Source of the DNA: Cricetomys ansorgei
Taxonomy: Eukaryota; Chordata; Mammalia; Rodentia; Nesomyidae
Direction: 5' to 3'
Length of the DNA: 64,000 bases
Assembly: GCA_026225945.1 (NCBI GenBank)
Contig: JAMJFZ010000107.1
Span: 51,351,001 to 51,415,000, forward strand
Shown: one piece after another, positions 24,613 through 36,792 of the stretch
Numbering within the stretch: position 1 is the stretch's first letter
Layout of the letters: the number at the start of each line of letters is the position of its first letter
Position numbers and translations under genes: made by a program
The notes under the pieces: model-generated
The model's input: only the letters and a program-made list of their open reading frames with translations
What the model was told of the DNA's origin: nothing
Databases searched by the model: none

Positions 24613-24867
24613 GAAATGTTTCACTTTTTTTTTTTTTAAATGAGGTCAGTCAGTTTGTAAAGAGGTTAAGGATTCCTGTGGGAAAAGAGTTGACATTAGA
24701 GAACATATGCTGCATTTACACAAAAAAACAAAATAGATTTGGTGGAACTTGAGACATTAGCAGAGATCAAGGAGGGAGGGCCTAAGCTTGGGAGGTAAGT
24801 CTAATCCTAATAGCAGCCAGCCCACTCCCAAGATGCTAGGCCCCATGAAATGCCCACTGAATGACTA

Positions 24868-24882
24868 TATCTATAATATATA

Positions 24883-24913
<31 letters not shown>

Positions 24914-24976
24914 ATAGATATAGATAGATATACTATATCTAATATATATATAGTATATAGATATATACTATATCTA
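24868..24976. repeat. (TA)n/(TAGATA)n microsatellite
   Basis: Mixed 'tatata' and 'tagatatagata' units. Highly AT-rich and prone to cruciform structure. It lies in the presumed 3' UTR side of the LRP-like gene. Confidence 0.9.
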
Positions 24977-25153
24977 GCCCACTAGACTACTATATCATTC
25001 ACATTTCATTTTAATTCTGTAATAAAACCAGAGCTTAATAAGCAGAAGTTTAGAATAGGTGACAGTCACATTCACCCAGCTTGGTTGTTTTGCAATTGTA
25101 TTTTTAAGCTTGTCTCACCATCCCCTTTCCAGGGAGAGACTTCCCAGACTCCC

Positions 25154-25262
25154 TCAGCGTACCTGCTCATCATAGACTTCATTGACGAAAGTCTCACTGT
25201 TCATTAGATTTTCTTCCTCTTGGTTATTTTCTTTATCATACTCCAAGTTTCTTGATGATGTT
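25154..25262 (-). CDS. LRP-like exon z: cytoplasmic tail and stop
   Basis: Acceptor 'tttgattgtag' on minus. In frame through the GC donor it reads [14 protein letters not shown], an acidic stretch, then [11 protein letters not shown]. Reading on gives VR and TGA at 25154-25156, so this can be the terminal exon. CAG|GTACGC at 25161-25165 could also be a donor, so a further exon cannot be excluded. Two NxxY motifs (NLEY, NEVY) take the place of NPxY. Confidence 0.72.
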
Positions 25263-28200
25263 CTACAATCAAAGAAACAACATCAAAGGAACCATCTAGG
25301 CAGAAACCAAGGTTAGAGTATTATTATGGGGGCAGGAGAGATGTCTCAGACTTAAAATCCCTTCCTCCTCTTGCAGAGGGCCTGATTTCAGCTTCTAGTT
25401 CCCACATCAAGGCTCAAGACTGACTGGAACTCCAGTTCCAGTGATCCAATGGTCTCTTCTGACCTCTGAAGGCACCACACATACATAGTGGATGTGCATA
25501 TATTCAGGCAAGCGCTCATGCACATAATATAAAAGCAAATAAATTAAAAAAACATAATTACTTGTTCACTGTCCTGGCTAATTAATAGAAACTGTACTTT
25601 ATTCTAACCATCTCAAATAAAGCAAATGATCTAGAATGGTTGATGCTTGAGTCAATTATTATTTGTTACTTGCCAAATATAGCATTTTTTTTCCTGAAGG
25701 AAACCTGGTGACCAATCAATGAGGAATAAATTCAAGGACAGGGCAGGGGCAGGGGCACCAAGTAAAGGAGGAAAGCAGGTAAGCACAGCAGGAGGACTAA
25801 GAATGAGCCAGTTATGCATTAACCAGCATTTGCTTGGACATGCTCATTCACCTGCCTTTTCTTCAGTCTGTGAATTGAAGATGAGATAGTGAGGCAGCTT
25901 CTAAGGCATTAGGCCCCTCTAAAATTCTTCATCTGTCGGCTGCCTATTGTTCCTGTCAGGATGTTCCATTTCTTCAAACACAGCTGTCCTATGCACTATC
26001 TATCTTAAAATGTAAGAAGTACCATTTTGTTTTCGTTTGTTTCTTTAATGACTTTCTTGCCCTTGGATAAAACTTAGTGTGAATTCTTTATTTATTCCTG
26101 AATTTCACCTCCAGGTATGGGCTAAGTCATGCCCCACCAATGCTCCAAATCCATGAAACACAGATGGTGGTGACAGGGTCTTTAAAGGGACAATTAAGTT
26201 AAATGAATCCAATAGAACAAACTCTACCACAACATGACTGTGTCTCCCTGAGAAGAGGGGGTTCAGACTCACAGAGACGGGGAGGACACTGGGAAAATGA
26301 AAAGAGATATCCACCATCTACCAGACAAGGAGAGAAATGATAAAACAAAAGCAATCTCCTGACACTTGGATCTTGGACATCCAGCCTTCTTGAGAACATG
26401 TATTCATGCTGTTGCTGCGACAGCCAGTCTGGCAGCTCGAGCAAGTTAATAGCCTCCTAAACAAACATCCATGCAGTCCTTGGTGCCGAACCTACTGCCC
26501 CATAAATGGGGAATATCCTCACTTTTATTCCGGCAGGTTTGCCACCAGTGGCTGATAAGACAGAATTTTACCCTGGCAAATGAGTCACCATATCACACAC
26601 CCCAGGTCTCACTCAAGAAGATCAGCCCAATATCTATTTTTCCAGTCAACTAGCAGACACCCTATCATCTAAATCCCTCCTCAGAAGGTAAATGCCAGAG
26701 TGTACTTAAATCTTCAACCCCACTCATCTTAAGCTGTCTTTGAAATGAAATTATCCAATGAAGACACTAATAATCACTTGCCTTTTGAATTTCTGTTCTC
26801 TTCTGAAGCGTAGAAATAGCACCAGAACTGCCAGAATAGCCAATAAAGCAATGGCTACACTCAGGGCTACATAGCCAGTAATAGGGCCACGGGCTGCTTC
26901 TTGGCAGAACTCTCCACCATATTCCATCAGGCAGCGGCATTTTCTCAGCTTTCCCTCCATTGTGCAGATCCCTCTCCCGTTGCAAAAGTCTTGGCTACAT
27001 GGTCTATGTTTTGCCTTCTGCAAATCCTTGGACTCAGTGGCTTCTGCTCTTCCTTCAGCTTCGGGGGCCTTGCTCTCTGGTGCAGGCATTTGAGTGGTTA
27101 GTGTTTTTCCAACAGAATATCTCATTTCTTCTTGTCTTAGATACCCAGCAGTGGTAGACTCAGTATCCCTGAAAAGTCTGGAAGCCTCTGGTGTCAACCT
27201 TTTCTGAGCTTCTGGCTTCCTAAGTGTTGACGTTGAATGGAGTTTACCTGGATTCATACCTACAAACCAAGACAGATGAGTGGTTTGCTCAACTAGGCCA
27301 TGGTTACTTAGTCATTCTATTTAAATTGGTGGAACCAATGCTACATTGAATGAGAGCCCTCTCAAACAATGTAAAACTGCCCGACTTCTTGCAGTTCATT
27401 CTCATGCTTCCTGTTCTAACAACCAAAAGGCGTTTTATCTTTCCAGAGGTATCTATAACAACTTATGTCCAGATTTCATGTTTTCCAGTATCAAAAATCA
27501 GTGCTAACACAGCAGCAATAGAGAGGATACTATTTAAGGGATAGTATTGGATTGGATATTCCCAGAAGCCATGCACACTGACGCACAACGGCTGCTGGGT
27601 AGGAGGTACTCACAGTCCACTTCATCAGATCCATCCCGACAGGCAACATGACCATTGCAGACTTGCTCCATGGAAACGCACTTCTCCTCATCCTTGCAAC
27701 ATTGTGACCGTGGAGAGCACTGCACGGCTTCCACACACGTGTGGCCATCGACCAAGCAGTGCCCACTGGGACACCTGCAAGTCCTGCCCTCAGGGTTGGG
27801 TAAACAGATATGACTGCATCCTCCGTTGTCTTTTGAGCAGCTGTTGTTACCTGTATATCCCCCCATTCCCAACCCAAAAATATATTAAGTGAGGTTAGGC
27901 TCCAGGGGAGTTTCCTACAAGCTTTTTACAAATATATGATCAGCACAAGACACAGATGTTTCCTCCAAATTAGGCAGCTTATCAGTGTGATTACTTTCAG
28001 TTAACTGGACTCTGAGCAATTGGTAGTTCTTTATGGATCACTGTGGCTTTAAACATTTAACAAAGGACCACCCTGAATGACTAAAAGGTCCCCTCAACTT
28101 TTCCAAGGATGCCTAAGACCATCTGCATATCAGACATTTACATTATGACTCATAACAGTAGCAAAATTGTAGTTATGAAGCAGCAACAAAAACAATTCTA

Positions 28201-28417
28201 TGGTTGGGAGCCATCACAACATGAGGAACTGTATTAAAGGGCTGCAACTTTATTGAAGTTGAGAATCAATGATCTAAGAGGAATTGGAGGAGGAGAAAGA
28301 AACAGAAATCAGAATATACCATATGGAAATCAGAATATATGGAGAAATGTATTCTCAATTATGATGATGATGTTGCTGATGATGATGGTGATGATGATGG
28401 TGATGGTGATGATGGTG

Positions 28418-28449
<32 letters not shown>

Positions 28450-28504
28450 GGTGATGGTGATGATGATGATGGTGATGATGATGGTGGTGATGATGATGGT
28501 GGTG

Positions 28505-28536
<32 letters not shown>

Positions 28537-28553
28537 GGTGATGATGATGGTGG

Positions 28554-28584
<31 letters not shown>

Positions 28585-31236
28585 GGTGATGATGATGATG
28601 GTGATGATGATCATGATGATGATCATGATGATAAAAGGAACAAAGCAAGAGTGTGAGGCTTGCACAGTTGTAACATTCAGGCCCCGTATTCACAAAGCCC
28701 TGGGTTATATCCCAAGCAGAACAAAAATATCAAAACAATACAGAAAGGGAACCAAACATCAACTGCTGGAAGCCAAACAGAGTTTGGAAGGTACACACAG
28801 AACAAAATAATAATTAAAATAAAATAAAATTTAAAAGAACAAAACTGAAAACAGAACTCAGGTTCTATAGTTTGCATCTTAAGTGCTCCCCCAAAAGGTC
28901 CCTAAGGTAAAGGGTCTGACCCCAGCACAATACTGGGCGCTGGAAATACAAGGAATACGGCTTAGTGGGAAGTATTTAGACACTGGAAGCGTGTCCCTGA
29001 AGAGCACTATAGGGCCCTGGTGCTTCCTGTTTTGAAGAGATTTTCTCTGCCACATGCTTCTGTTATAAGGTGCTGCCCTGCGATAAGCCCCAAAGCGAGA
29101 AGATAGACTGTTCATAGACTGAAGTATGTCAACTTCCTTGTCTGTCCTATATGACCTATATGTCATGTATGACATATTCAATATGAAGCTTGTCATATTA
29201 ACCATGAGCCAGAAGAACACTCCCCGCTCTTTAGAAGTCAGCTGTCTCCAGTATATACTACAGTAATAGCCATAGAAAGCTAACACATCAAGTCTACCAA
29301 CTCCCAGCGTGGTATATTTACCACTGCTGCGTTTTGGACATAATTTATAGGACAATGGTGTACCCGACCCAGACTGTAGAGAACTGCAGGCGGATAAGGG
29401 CATTGTACAGACCCATAAGAATTTTAGAGAGGAATATTTTACCATACTGGGAAACATATCCTATGGAGATGGAAGGCTGGAACTTCTTCCCCATGGGAAC
29501 TCGGTAGACTGCAATGTTGTTGAAGTCACGGAAGTGTACTCACCCTGTTGACTGAGTACACTATACACTTTCACGTCTATAATCTTCTGGTCCACTTGGA
29601 ACCACTGGCTTTCTGAAACGTGTGCTTTGTTGTACCAAACTTTGGTAATCTGGGCTGAAACAAAAGCCAGGGAGTAGCCGTTAACAGAAATAAAAACCCA
29701 TGGCAGAACCATTTCCTAGGCAAAGAAATGTGTCCAGCAGACACAGTTTAACTCCGTCAGGTAGTCCAATGAAGCAAAAAGAATTTTTCAGAAGAGGTGC
29801 ATATTTTTCTGAGTTTTGTTGTGCGAAAGAAATTCTGAGAGACCTTTTAGAAAAGGCAAAGTTTTCTTCATAACAAAGCACAGGTGTGTGGTGACAGCAC
29901 TTAGACTTCCGGCACTTGGGAGGCTGAGGCAGGAGGACTGTGTATTTTGGGGGCCAACTTGAGCTACAGAGTGAAATAGTGTCTCAAAAACCAAATGCAC
30001 AAAAATAAACAAAGTCAAAGTCACGTGTCAATAAATTATAACTAGAGCATTAATGAATGTTGAACTAGAAAACTAGGACACGTGACACTTAAATGCAGTC
30101 CATGCAATAAAAGAGGAATGATCTCGAAATTCATTAGAACACATCCTTAGGAATGGCTCATTTACTGGAGGAGTTGTGAGGGGTTCTGAAGTGACTGGGA
30201 TAGGGTGCAGCACACGCCTCAGATCCTCTGGTAGGACCGGGGAACTTGCTCTACTGTGGCTGGATGACATTTGGAAATTTAAGGAGACAGATTTATTTTA
30301 AATCCTTTTTCCCCAGTGTCATCAGGTCTAGTTACTCAACAGAATTTATTCACAGAAATCTAGCATAGACACAGTAATATGCTAGAGCATTATGATTTTG
30401 GATAACCCTCTTAATATCCTGAAAAATGCTACATTATATTTCTGAATAATAATAAAGCTTTATATGTGTCAGGAAAGCAGAAAGGGGAGTAAGTGGGAAA
30501 AGGAAAGAATCAATAACAGGGAATGGGGCTGGGGAAAGGCAGTAGGAGCTTGAATAAGAACAAACTATAATGATAAACACATATAAAAATGTCACGAGGA
30601 AATCCATTTCTTTGTATGTGAACCAGGAAAATTAATTTAAAAATGAAAATTAAAAGAATGTTGTATGATACACCTAGTATCTCATATTCACTTTGTCAAC
30701 TAAGACAGGTCTTGTCATTTGATTGGTAAGTTGGAATAGCTACTAACTGATAGAGTGGACATGTCACCTAGTTCCAACTCCTGGCACAGCTCTGTCTGTA
30801 CTAGGGCTGCCCAAAAGTCCATGTTTGAAGACGTGGTCTCTAGTTTCGGGCAGGTGCTAAGTAGAAGCAGTTACTCTTTGGATTCCAAGTGCAAATTCAA
30901 AGCACACAGTTCAATCTATACAACGGAGACCTACCATCATCAACTGTTGTCCATAATAGTGTGTCTTGACCACATGCAAAGAGGTGAAGACCCTTAACTC
31001 CTTGGTGGTCCACTCTGTATCTTGAGCCATCTAGTTGAATACTTTGTATAAGTCCCTGTCCTAGGAAGAGATGGTCAGTTAACTTCAACAGTTATAGTCC
31101 CAACAGCTGTAGTATGACCTGGAGCTTATGTCTTGTTCCAGCTTAAGATAACACTGCCTGCCATTCAAGCTCTTAAACTGATTCTTCCTCATTCACCTCT
31201 CTGTAACAGTGATTCACAATGATTTGCCCATACACA

Positions 31237-31291
<55 letters not shown>

Positions 31292-34200
31292 CGCGCGTGT
31301 GTGTGTACATGGTGAGTAATTATGTAAGCTAGGTGCTTACACGTGAGCGCAGGTGTGTTTGTGTCATCTGTCACATGTCAGTGGACAAAGTTTCCATCTT
31401 TACTTTCCATCTTGTTTGAGGCAGGGACTCTTTGTTGTTTGCCTACTGCATACGCCAGACTAGCTGGTCGGTAAGCTTCTACCTCCAATATCACCAGTAG
31501 GACAACCGGGATTACAAGTGTGCTACTATGCCCAGCTTTGCATGGGTTCTTGGGATCTAAACTCACATTCTCAGGCTTGCTAGGCAGGTGTTTCCCCACT
31601 GAACCAACCCCGCAGTGTCATTTATATCTTTTTAGTTCTCGGCCTTATCTTTTACAAAGGGGCAACTGCATGACTCTGTGGGCTATACTGCGCTACTTAG
31701 GAAAAGACTGTATTTGTTTCTACTGTGTTGGCAGATATAAATGGAGATCTGAAAGTTCTTTGAGGTTATAGCTGAAGACCACTGGCCAGAACTTCATTAT
31801 TCAGTGCAAAGATCTCTCAGGTTTATATTTAGGATGCAGATATTAATTGCTTACCAGTATCAGCCCAGTACACTCGGGTCCCTGAATCTGAAAAGGCTAG
31901 GCCCACGGGTACCTGGGATTTCAGCCATAGCACCTTTCTCTCGCTACCATCCATGGAGGCACATTCAATGCTGGAAGCATGTCTCCCATCATCCTGGGAA
32001 CCCAGGTCTGCCAAGCACATGACTGCAGTGGGTGGGTGGAGGACAAGAGAGGTTGGGTGATAAAGGTTTTCACTGAGCAAGACGATGGGATACTGGCCTT
32101 CTGCGGAAGCAACATTGATGTGAGGATTCTCACTGTCAATCCAATAGATATTTCCACTCAGCCAGTCCAGAGAGAAGTCAACCACTGTCCCCTTCACAGA
32201 CATGATTCTCTGCCATGACAGTATCCCTGGTTCTTTCAGCCTCAGTAGCCTGATGTCACTGGTGTTTAGCTCTGACAGGTAGAGGGCCTTTTCCTGAACA
32301 AGATAATCCACTGATGTCAGCTGGTTCACACTGGTAAAGGGAAGCGTTCTGTGTTCTGGTAGAGTTGTTTGGTGTGCTGTAGTCTTAAGATTTTTCAGAT
32401 AGATCTATGCAGGAAAAAAAATGGATGGATGGCACTGACTGAGTCCACTATGATAATTTTTACTTCAATATGATATTGGGGTTTGGATTCCTAAATTAAT
32501 ATTTCAGAGACTCTATCTTCTGAAAGCAAAAGGCTGTTAATTTGCTCCTTTCCTGGAGCCTCTTAGCACTGAGAATTGCTGAAATCCATGTGTCTTAGTC
32601 AGAGTTATATTATTGTTATGATAAAACACCATGACCAAAAGCAAGTTAGGGAGAAAGGGGTTTATTTGGCTTATGCTTTTACACTATAGTTCATCGTCAA
32701 AAGAAGTCAAGACAACAACTCAAACAGGGCAGAAACCTGGAGGCAGGAGCTGAAGCAGAAGCCACAGAGGTTCGCTGCTTACGGCTGGATCTTATGGAGG
32801 CATTTTCTCAATTGAGCCTCCCTCCTTTCAGATAACTCTAGCTGGTGTCAAGTTGACATAAAACTAGCCATCACATAATGTATTTTGAAGATATGATCCC
32901 TCTTAAAAGGCCTTTCTCTTTAAATGATACTTATTAATAATTAATATCACACTGACATTGTTGGAACTGATCATCAACTCCCAAAATTTGTTTCATTGTT
33001 TTAAGATGTCTGAAACTGACAAGTCCTCTGGGTGTGGACTTGCTTGCTTGCTCTTTTATCCTCTATTAACTTAAGGCATGATCCCTCACAAAATGTGCCT
33101 CCTCCCCAGGCTAGAAACCGGGGAGCTGCTTGGATTGGAACACAAGCCTTGGGGGTAACTAAACAGAGGTAAATGTGCTCTCCACTTCCCGACCTCACTG
33201 TGTTCCTGTGTGCTAAGTAGGTCCTAAAGGAATTTAAATGGGCATCATTTCCATCCAAGCATTTCAAGGAACCTTACGTTGGTCACCAGATAAAGATATT
33301 TTACTTCACAAGGATACGCAGCCCATAGAGAATAATAAAACATAAGTTGTGTTTTAAGAATTATCCAAGGGAAAGGCCACCACCATTTACAACTGGATGT
33401 AGAGAAGTCTAATACTCAAGTCGAAAACAGGACACAAACCAAGCATAGGGGTGTCAGGAAAGCTCTGGAACAGTACCTGGGTGAGAACTGTGGGCAATAC
33501 CAGGAACACAAACTCAGACTCTTGGAGGGAGACACAGGTGATTCCATCATCTGCCAGCAGGAGGCCAATTGGGCAATGACAGCTCCCCGTGGCTCTGGGG
33601 CTCAGAAGGCACAAGTGAGAACACCCTATGCCCAGACAAGGACTAGACGACCTGGGCTGGAGGACTTCATGCATTATCTGAAAGAACAGAGCTGGATGCT
33701 GCTAAGTGCTAAATCCTGTAGAATAGAAAGCCCTTTGATTTTCTTCTCTTCTCTCTTTCCTTTCCTTCCCTAGCCTGTTTCCCCTTCCTTGCCTTTCCTT
33801 TCCTTTTCTTCCTACCCTCTACCAACTTTCTCTTCTCTCTTTCTTTTTCTATGTATCAAGGATCAAACACAGGGCCTCACGCCTGCTTAGCATGAGCTAC
33901 AGCTTTAGCCCGGCTGCTGTTCTTAACCACCGTGGGTGGATGCCGCTGAAGTCGGTGATTGGATAGATACAGCCTTTTCCAAGAGGACTAGGGAGAAATT
34001 TTAAGGAGTACCCCACATACCTTGAGTCCATAGGGCTGTCCAGAACGCTTGATGAGGACAGCCCTGTCCTTGCCTCTCGTCTTTTCCACACGTTGTATTG
34101 TTCTTGTCTTCAGGTCAGACCAGAAGACTTCCTCTTCAAACACAGCGACTGAAAAGGGGCTCTTGATTTGTGTTAGCTGCATCATCTACAATGGTGAAGG

Positions 34201-36742
34201 TGAGCTTTCTGGGGTGAGTTTTACATAAGACACATGATATTTCAATTCAGCCTAATGTCAAAAGGACACTTACGCTAATGCCACTACCGTCTAGGTTGGC
34301 AGAGCCAATGCAGTGAAGTTTCTCATCAGACCAGAATATCTTCCAGCTTAACTGGTCGAGAGCTATGCTAGTTGGCCGACCAAGGCCTTGATTGACAAGT
34401 ATCTTCCTGCTGCTGCCATCCATCCCGGCTTGTGCTATTTGAGGTTCTTCTCCGATTTCAGCCCAGTACATCAATCTGTATGAATAAAAATCCAGCTTTT
34501 AGGTAGCATATTGCCTTGCAGAAAACATCTATCAGTCAATTTCTTAAGACATTGGCTTGCAAATATTAAAAAGATTCCAAATGTGTCTAAAAGATAAAAG
34601 TTTGGAATTCAATGGCATCATAGCAAAAAGGAAAAATACTAACTTATGGCTTAGTTAATTTTTTCCTCAGCTTGTAATTAGTTTAGTTTCTTACATATAA
34701 TTGTCAAATACTAAAAGGAAATTGTCCTGAAATTTCATGTTAATTATTTAGTTGTCATTAATTACTAATAGAATCTTCAGGGTACAATAGGCCACAGCCT
34801 AGAAAGCATCCAGGGAATGTGCCAATCTTTCCTTTTAACCAGAAGGTAGGCTAAAATGAAATAAAATAAAAAATAGACTTAAAATAGGCTAAAAATAGCT
34901 TTAAAATTTCTTATGGGAAGATGTGTAGGTGAGACCTCTTTATTGATTTTTGGCTCTTAAATGCACTGGAAACTACTGCTAGTTTCCTGGAACTTGTGCT
35001 GATAATTCCTTACAAGGTGTGTTTAAGAGGGAAGAAAGAGGAAAGAGGTTACCAAACATGAGTTACCATTGGACCCTGGATTTCCTGTATCTTTTTCATA
35101 TGTTACACATATAGTTATCCATCACAGCGATGGGATGAGAGTGCTAAATCACGTGCCTTTGGGATAGGAAGACGGATCAGTAGTAAAAGTTCCTGCCTTG
35201 CAGCCTGGCCACCTGAATTCAATTCTTACAAGTCATATGATGGGAAGGGAAAACCAGCTCCCACAAGTTGTCTTCTGATTCCCACATGTGCACCATGGCA
35301 CTGGAACACACACACACACACACTAATTTTTTAAAAGTATAAAACCACGTGTTTCTCCGGAAAGGAAAGACTGTAAATGGAATCACTCAAATCTAGATTA
35401 CCATGAATTAACCATCCTTACTAGTTCCCTTCTCTCTTTACCAGCCATTTAAAAATCTTAAGTATGTTCCAGGAATCCATTTGTTTGCCTTAGAAACCAT
35501 AGGTGGACCACGGCGTGAGTTGTACTTGGAACGTCCCCCAAAGTTTTGAAAAGTTTAATAGCCATGCTTCTGGTTGGCCCAAATCAGCATTCAATCTAAA
35601 ACCAGACACATTTTCAATTCACTCACTCTGGATTGAGGTAACACAAGCGACGAAGTAGAACTAGGGAGGAATAACCAGTTTAAGGTTCTTTACTGGGCAT
35701 TTTGATACCTGACTCACCCATTTAGGGGATCCAAAGCCAAAGACTGGGGCTGAATCAGGTTATCATTCAAGACAACAGTGCATTCAGATTTTCCTCTCCC
35801 CAAAGCAGTTAACTGAATTGCCAAAATCTGGCCAGCTTTCCGATCAGTCCAGTAGAGATTCCTTCCAATCCAGTCAACCATTATACAGTCCGCGTTTACT
35901 CCTAAAGAAACCATCAACAGGTATTCTTAAGCTCAACTGTAACATGAGGAGGCTTAAGCCACAGATTCTGGACTGACATACCACATCATTTATTTTCCAA
36001 CTGCTATATGCATACCCAACAGCAAAAACTATTAATATGTTCCACAGTACAATTGTAGAGGAAGATGATCATTAGAAACAGTGGTCAGTGTCTTGGCGCT
36101 TGGTAGAATCCATGTCCACTGAGATGACAATGGATTACCTTTCTTCTTCTTACTAACCAGCAAGACTTGGTTTCTTTCAATTGAACAGTTAGAACCCAAC
36201 CCCTGTTTCCATTAATCACCCATTGTTGTGTCGTTTACGCTCTGTGCATTAATAAGAGCTTTCCGAAGGGTCATACCTGTCACCACCATTCCTTCCTTCT
36301 TTGTGGCCATATTTATCCATCTTATACTTTCTGTATTGGGATCTGCCCAGAAGATTTTCTGATCCACTAAGTCATAGTCCACAGAGTAAATAGCCATGTT
36401 CTTGTCTGTGGTTGCCAGGATATCTTCTTTTAAGCTTCTCAGCCCATAAAGGAATAGGTTAAACTCGATTGCAACAAGCAGGATTGGCTCAGCACCTGTC
36501 AAGAAGAAATGACTTTCAATGTGACCATAAAGGAATTTGTAATAGATCAGCAAGGGCGAAGGAATGAAAGAAGAATATCACGTGGTATGCAGCCTTTGGC
36601 TTCCTGTTGCTGACGCTGGGATACCACTAATGAACTCAAACGGAAGGAGTGCTTCAATTGTTAGCTTAAACGAAAAGCAACAATATCTCTTGTCTTCCCT
36701 TTCTTCCTTCCTTCCTTCCTTCCTTCCTTCCTTCCTTCCTTC

Positions 36743-36792
<50 letters not shown>

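Noticed and set aside
28355..28693. Poly-His (minus) and poly-Asp (plus) frames over 100 codons
   Set aside because: Translations of a trinucleotide repeat in an intron. No initiation context or flanking coding sequence.
29655..29712. Extending the 29544-29654 exon upstream along the open frame
   Set aside because: The acceptor at 29655-29656 (tttcag) gives the correct phase with exon 31855-32404 and the expected propeller text. The upstream frame has no family resemblance.
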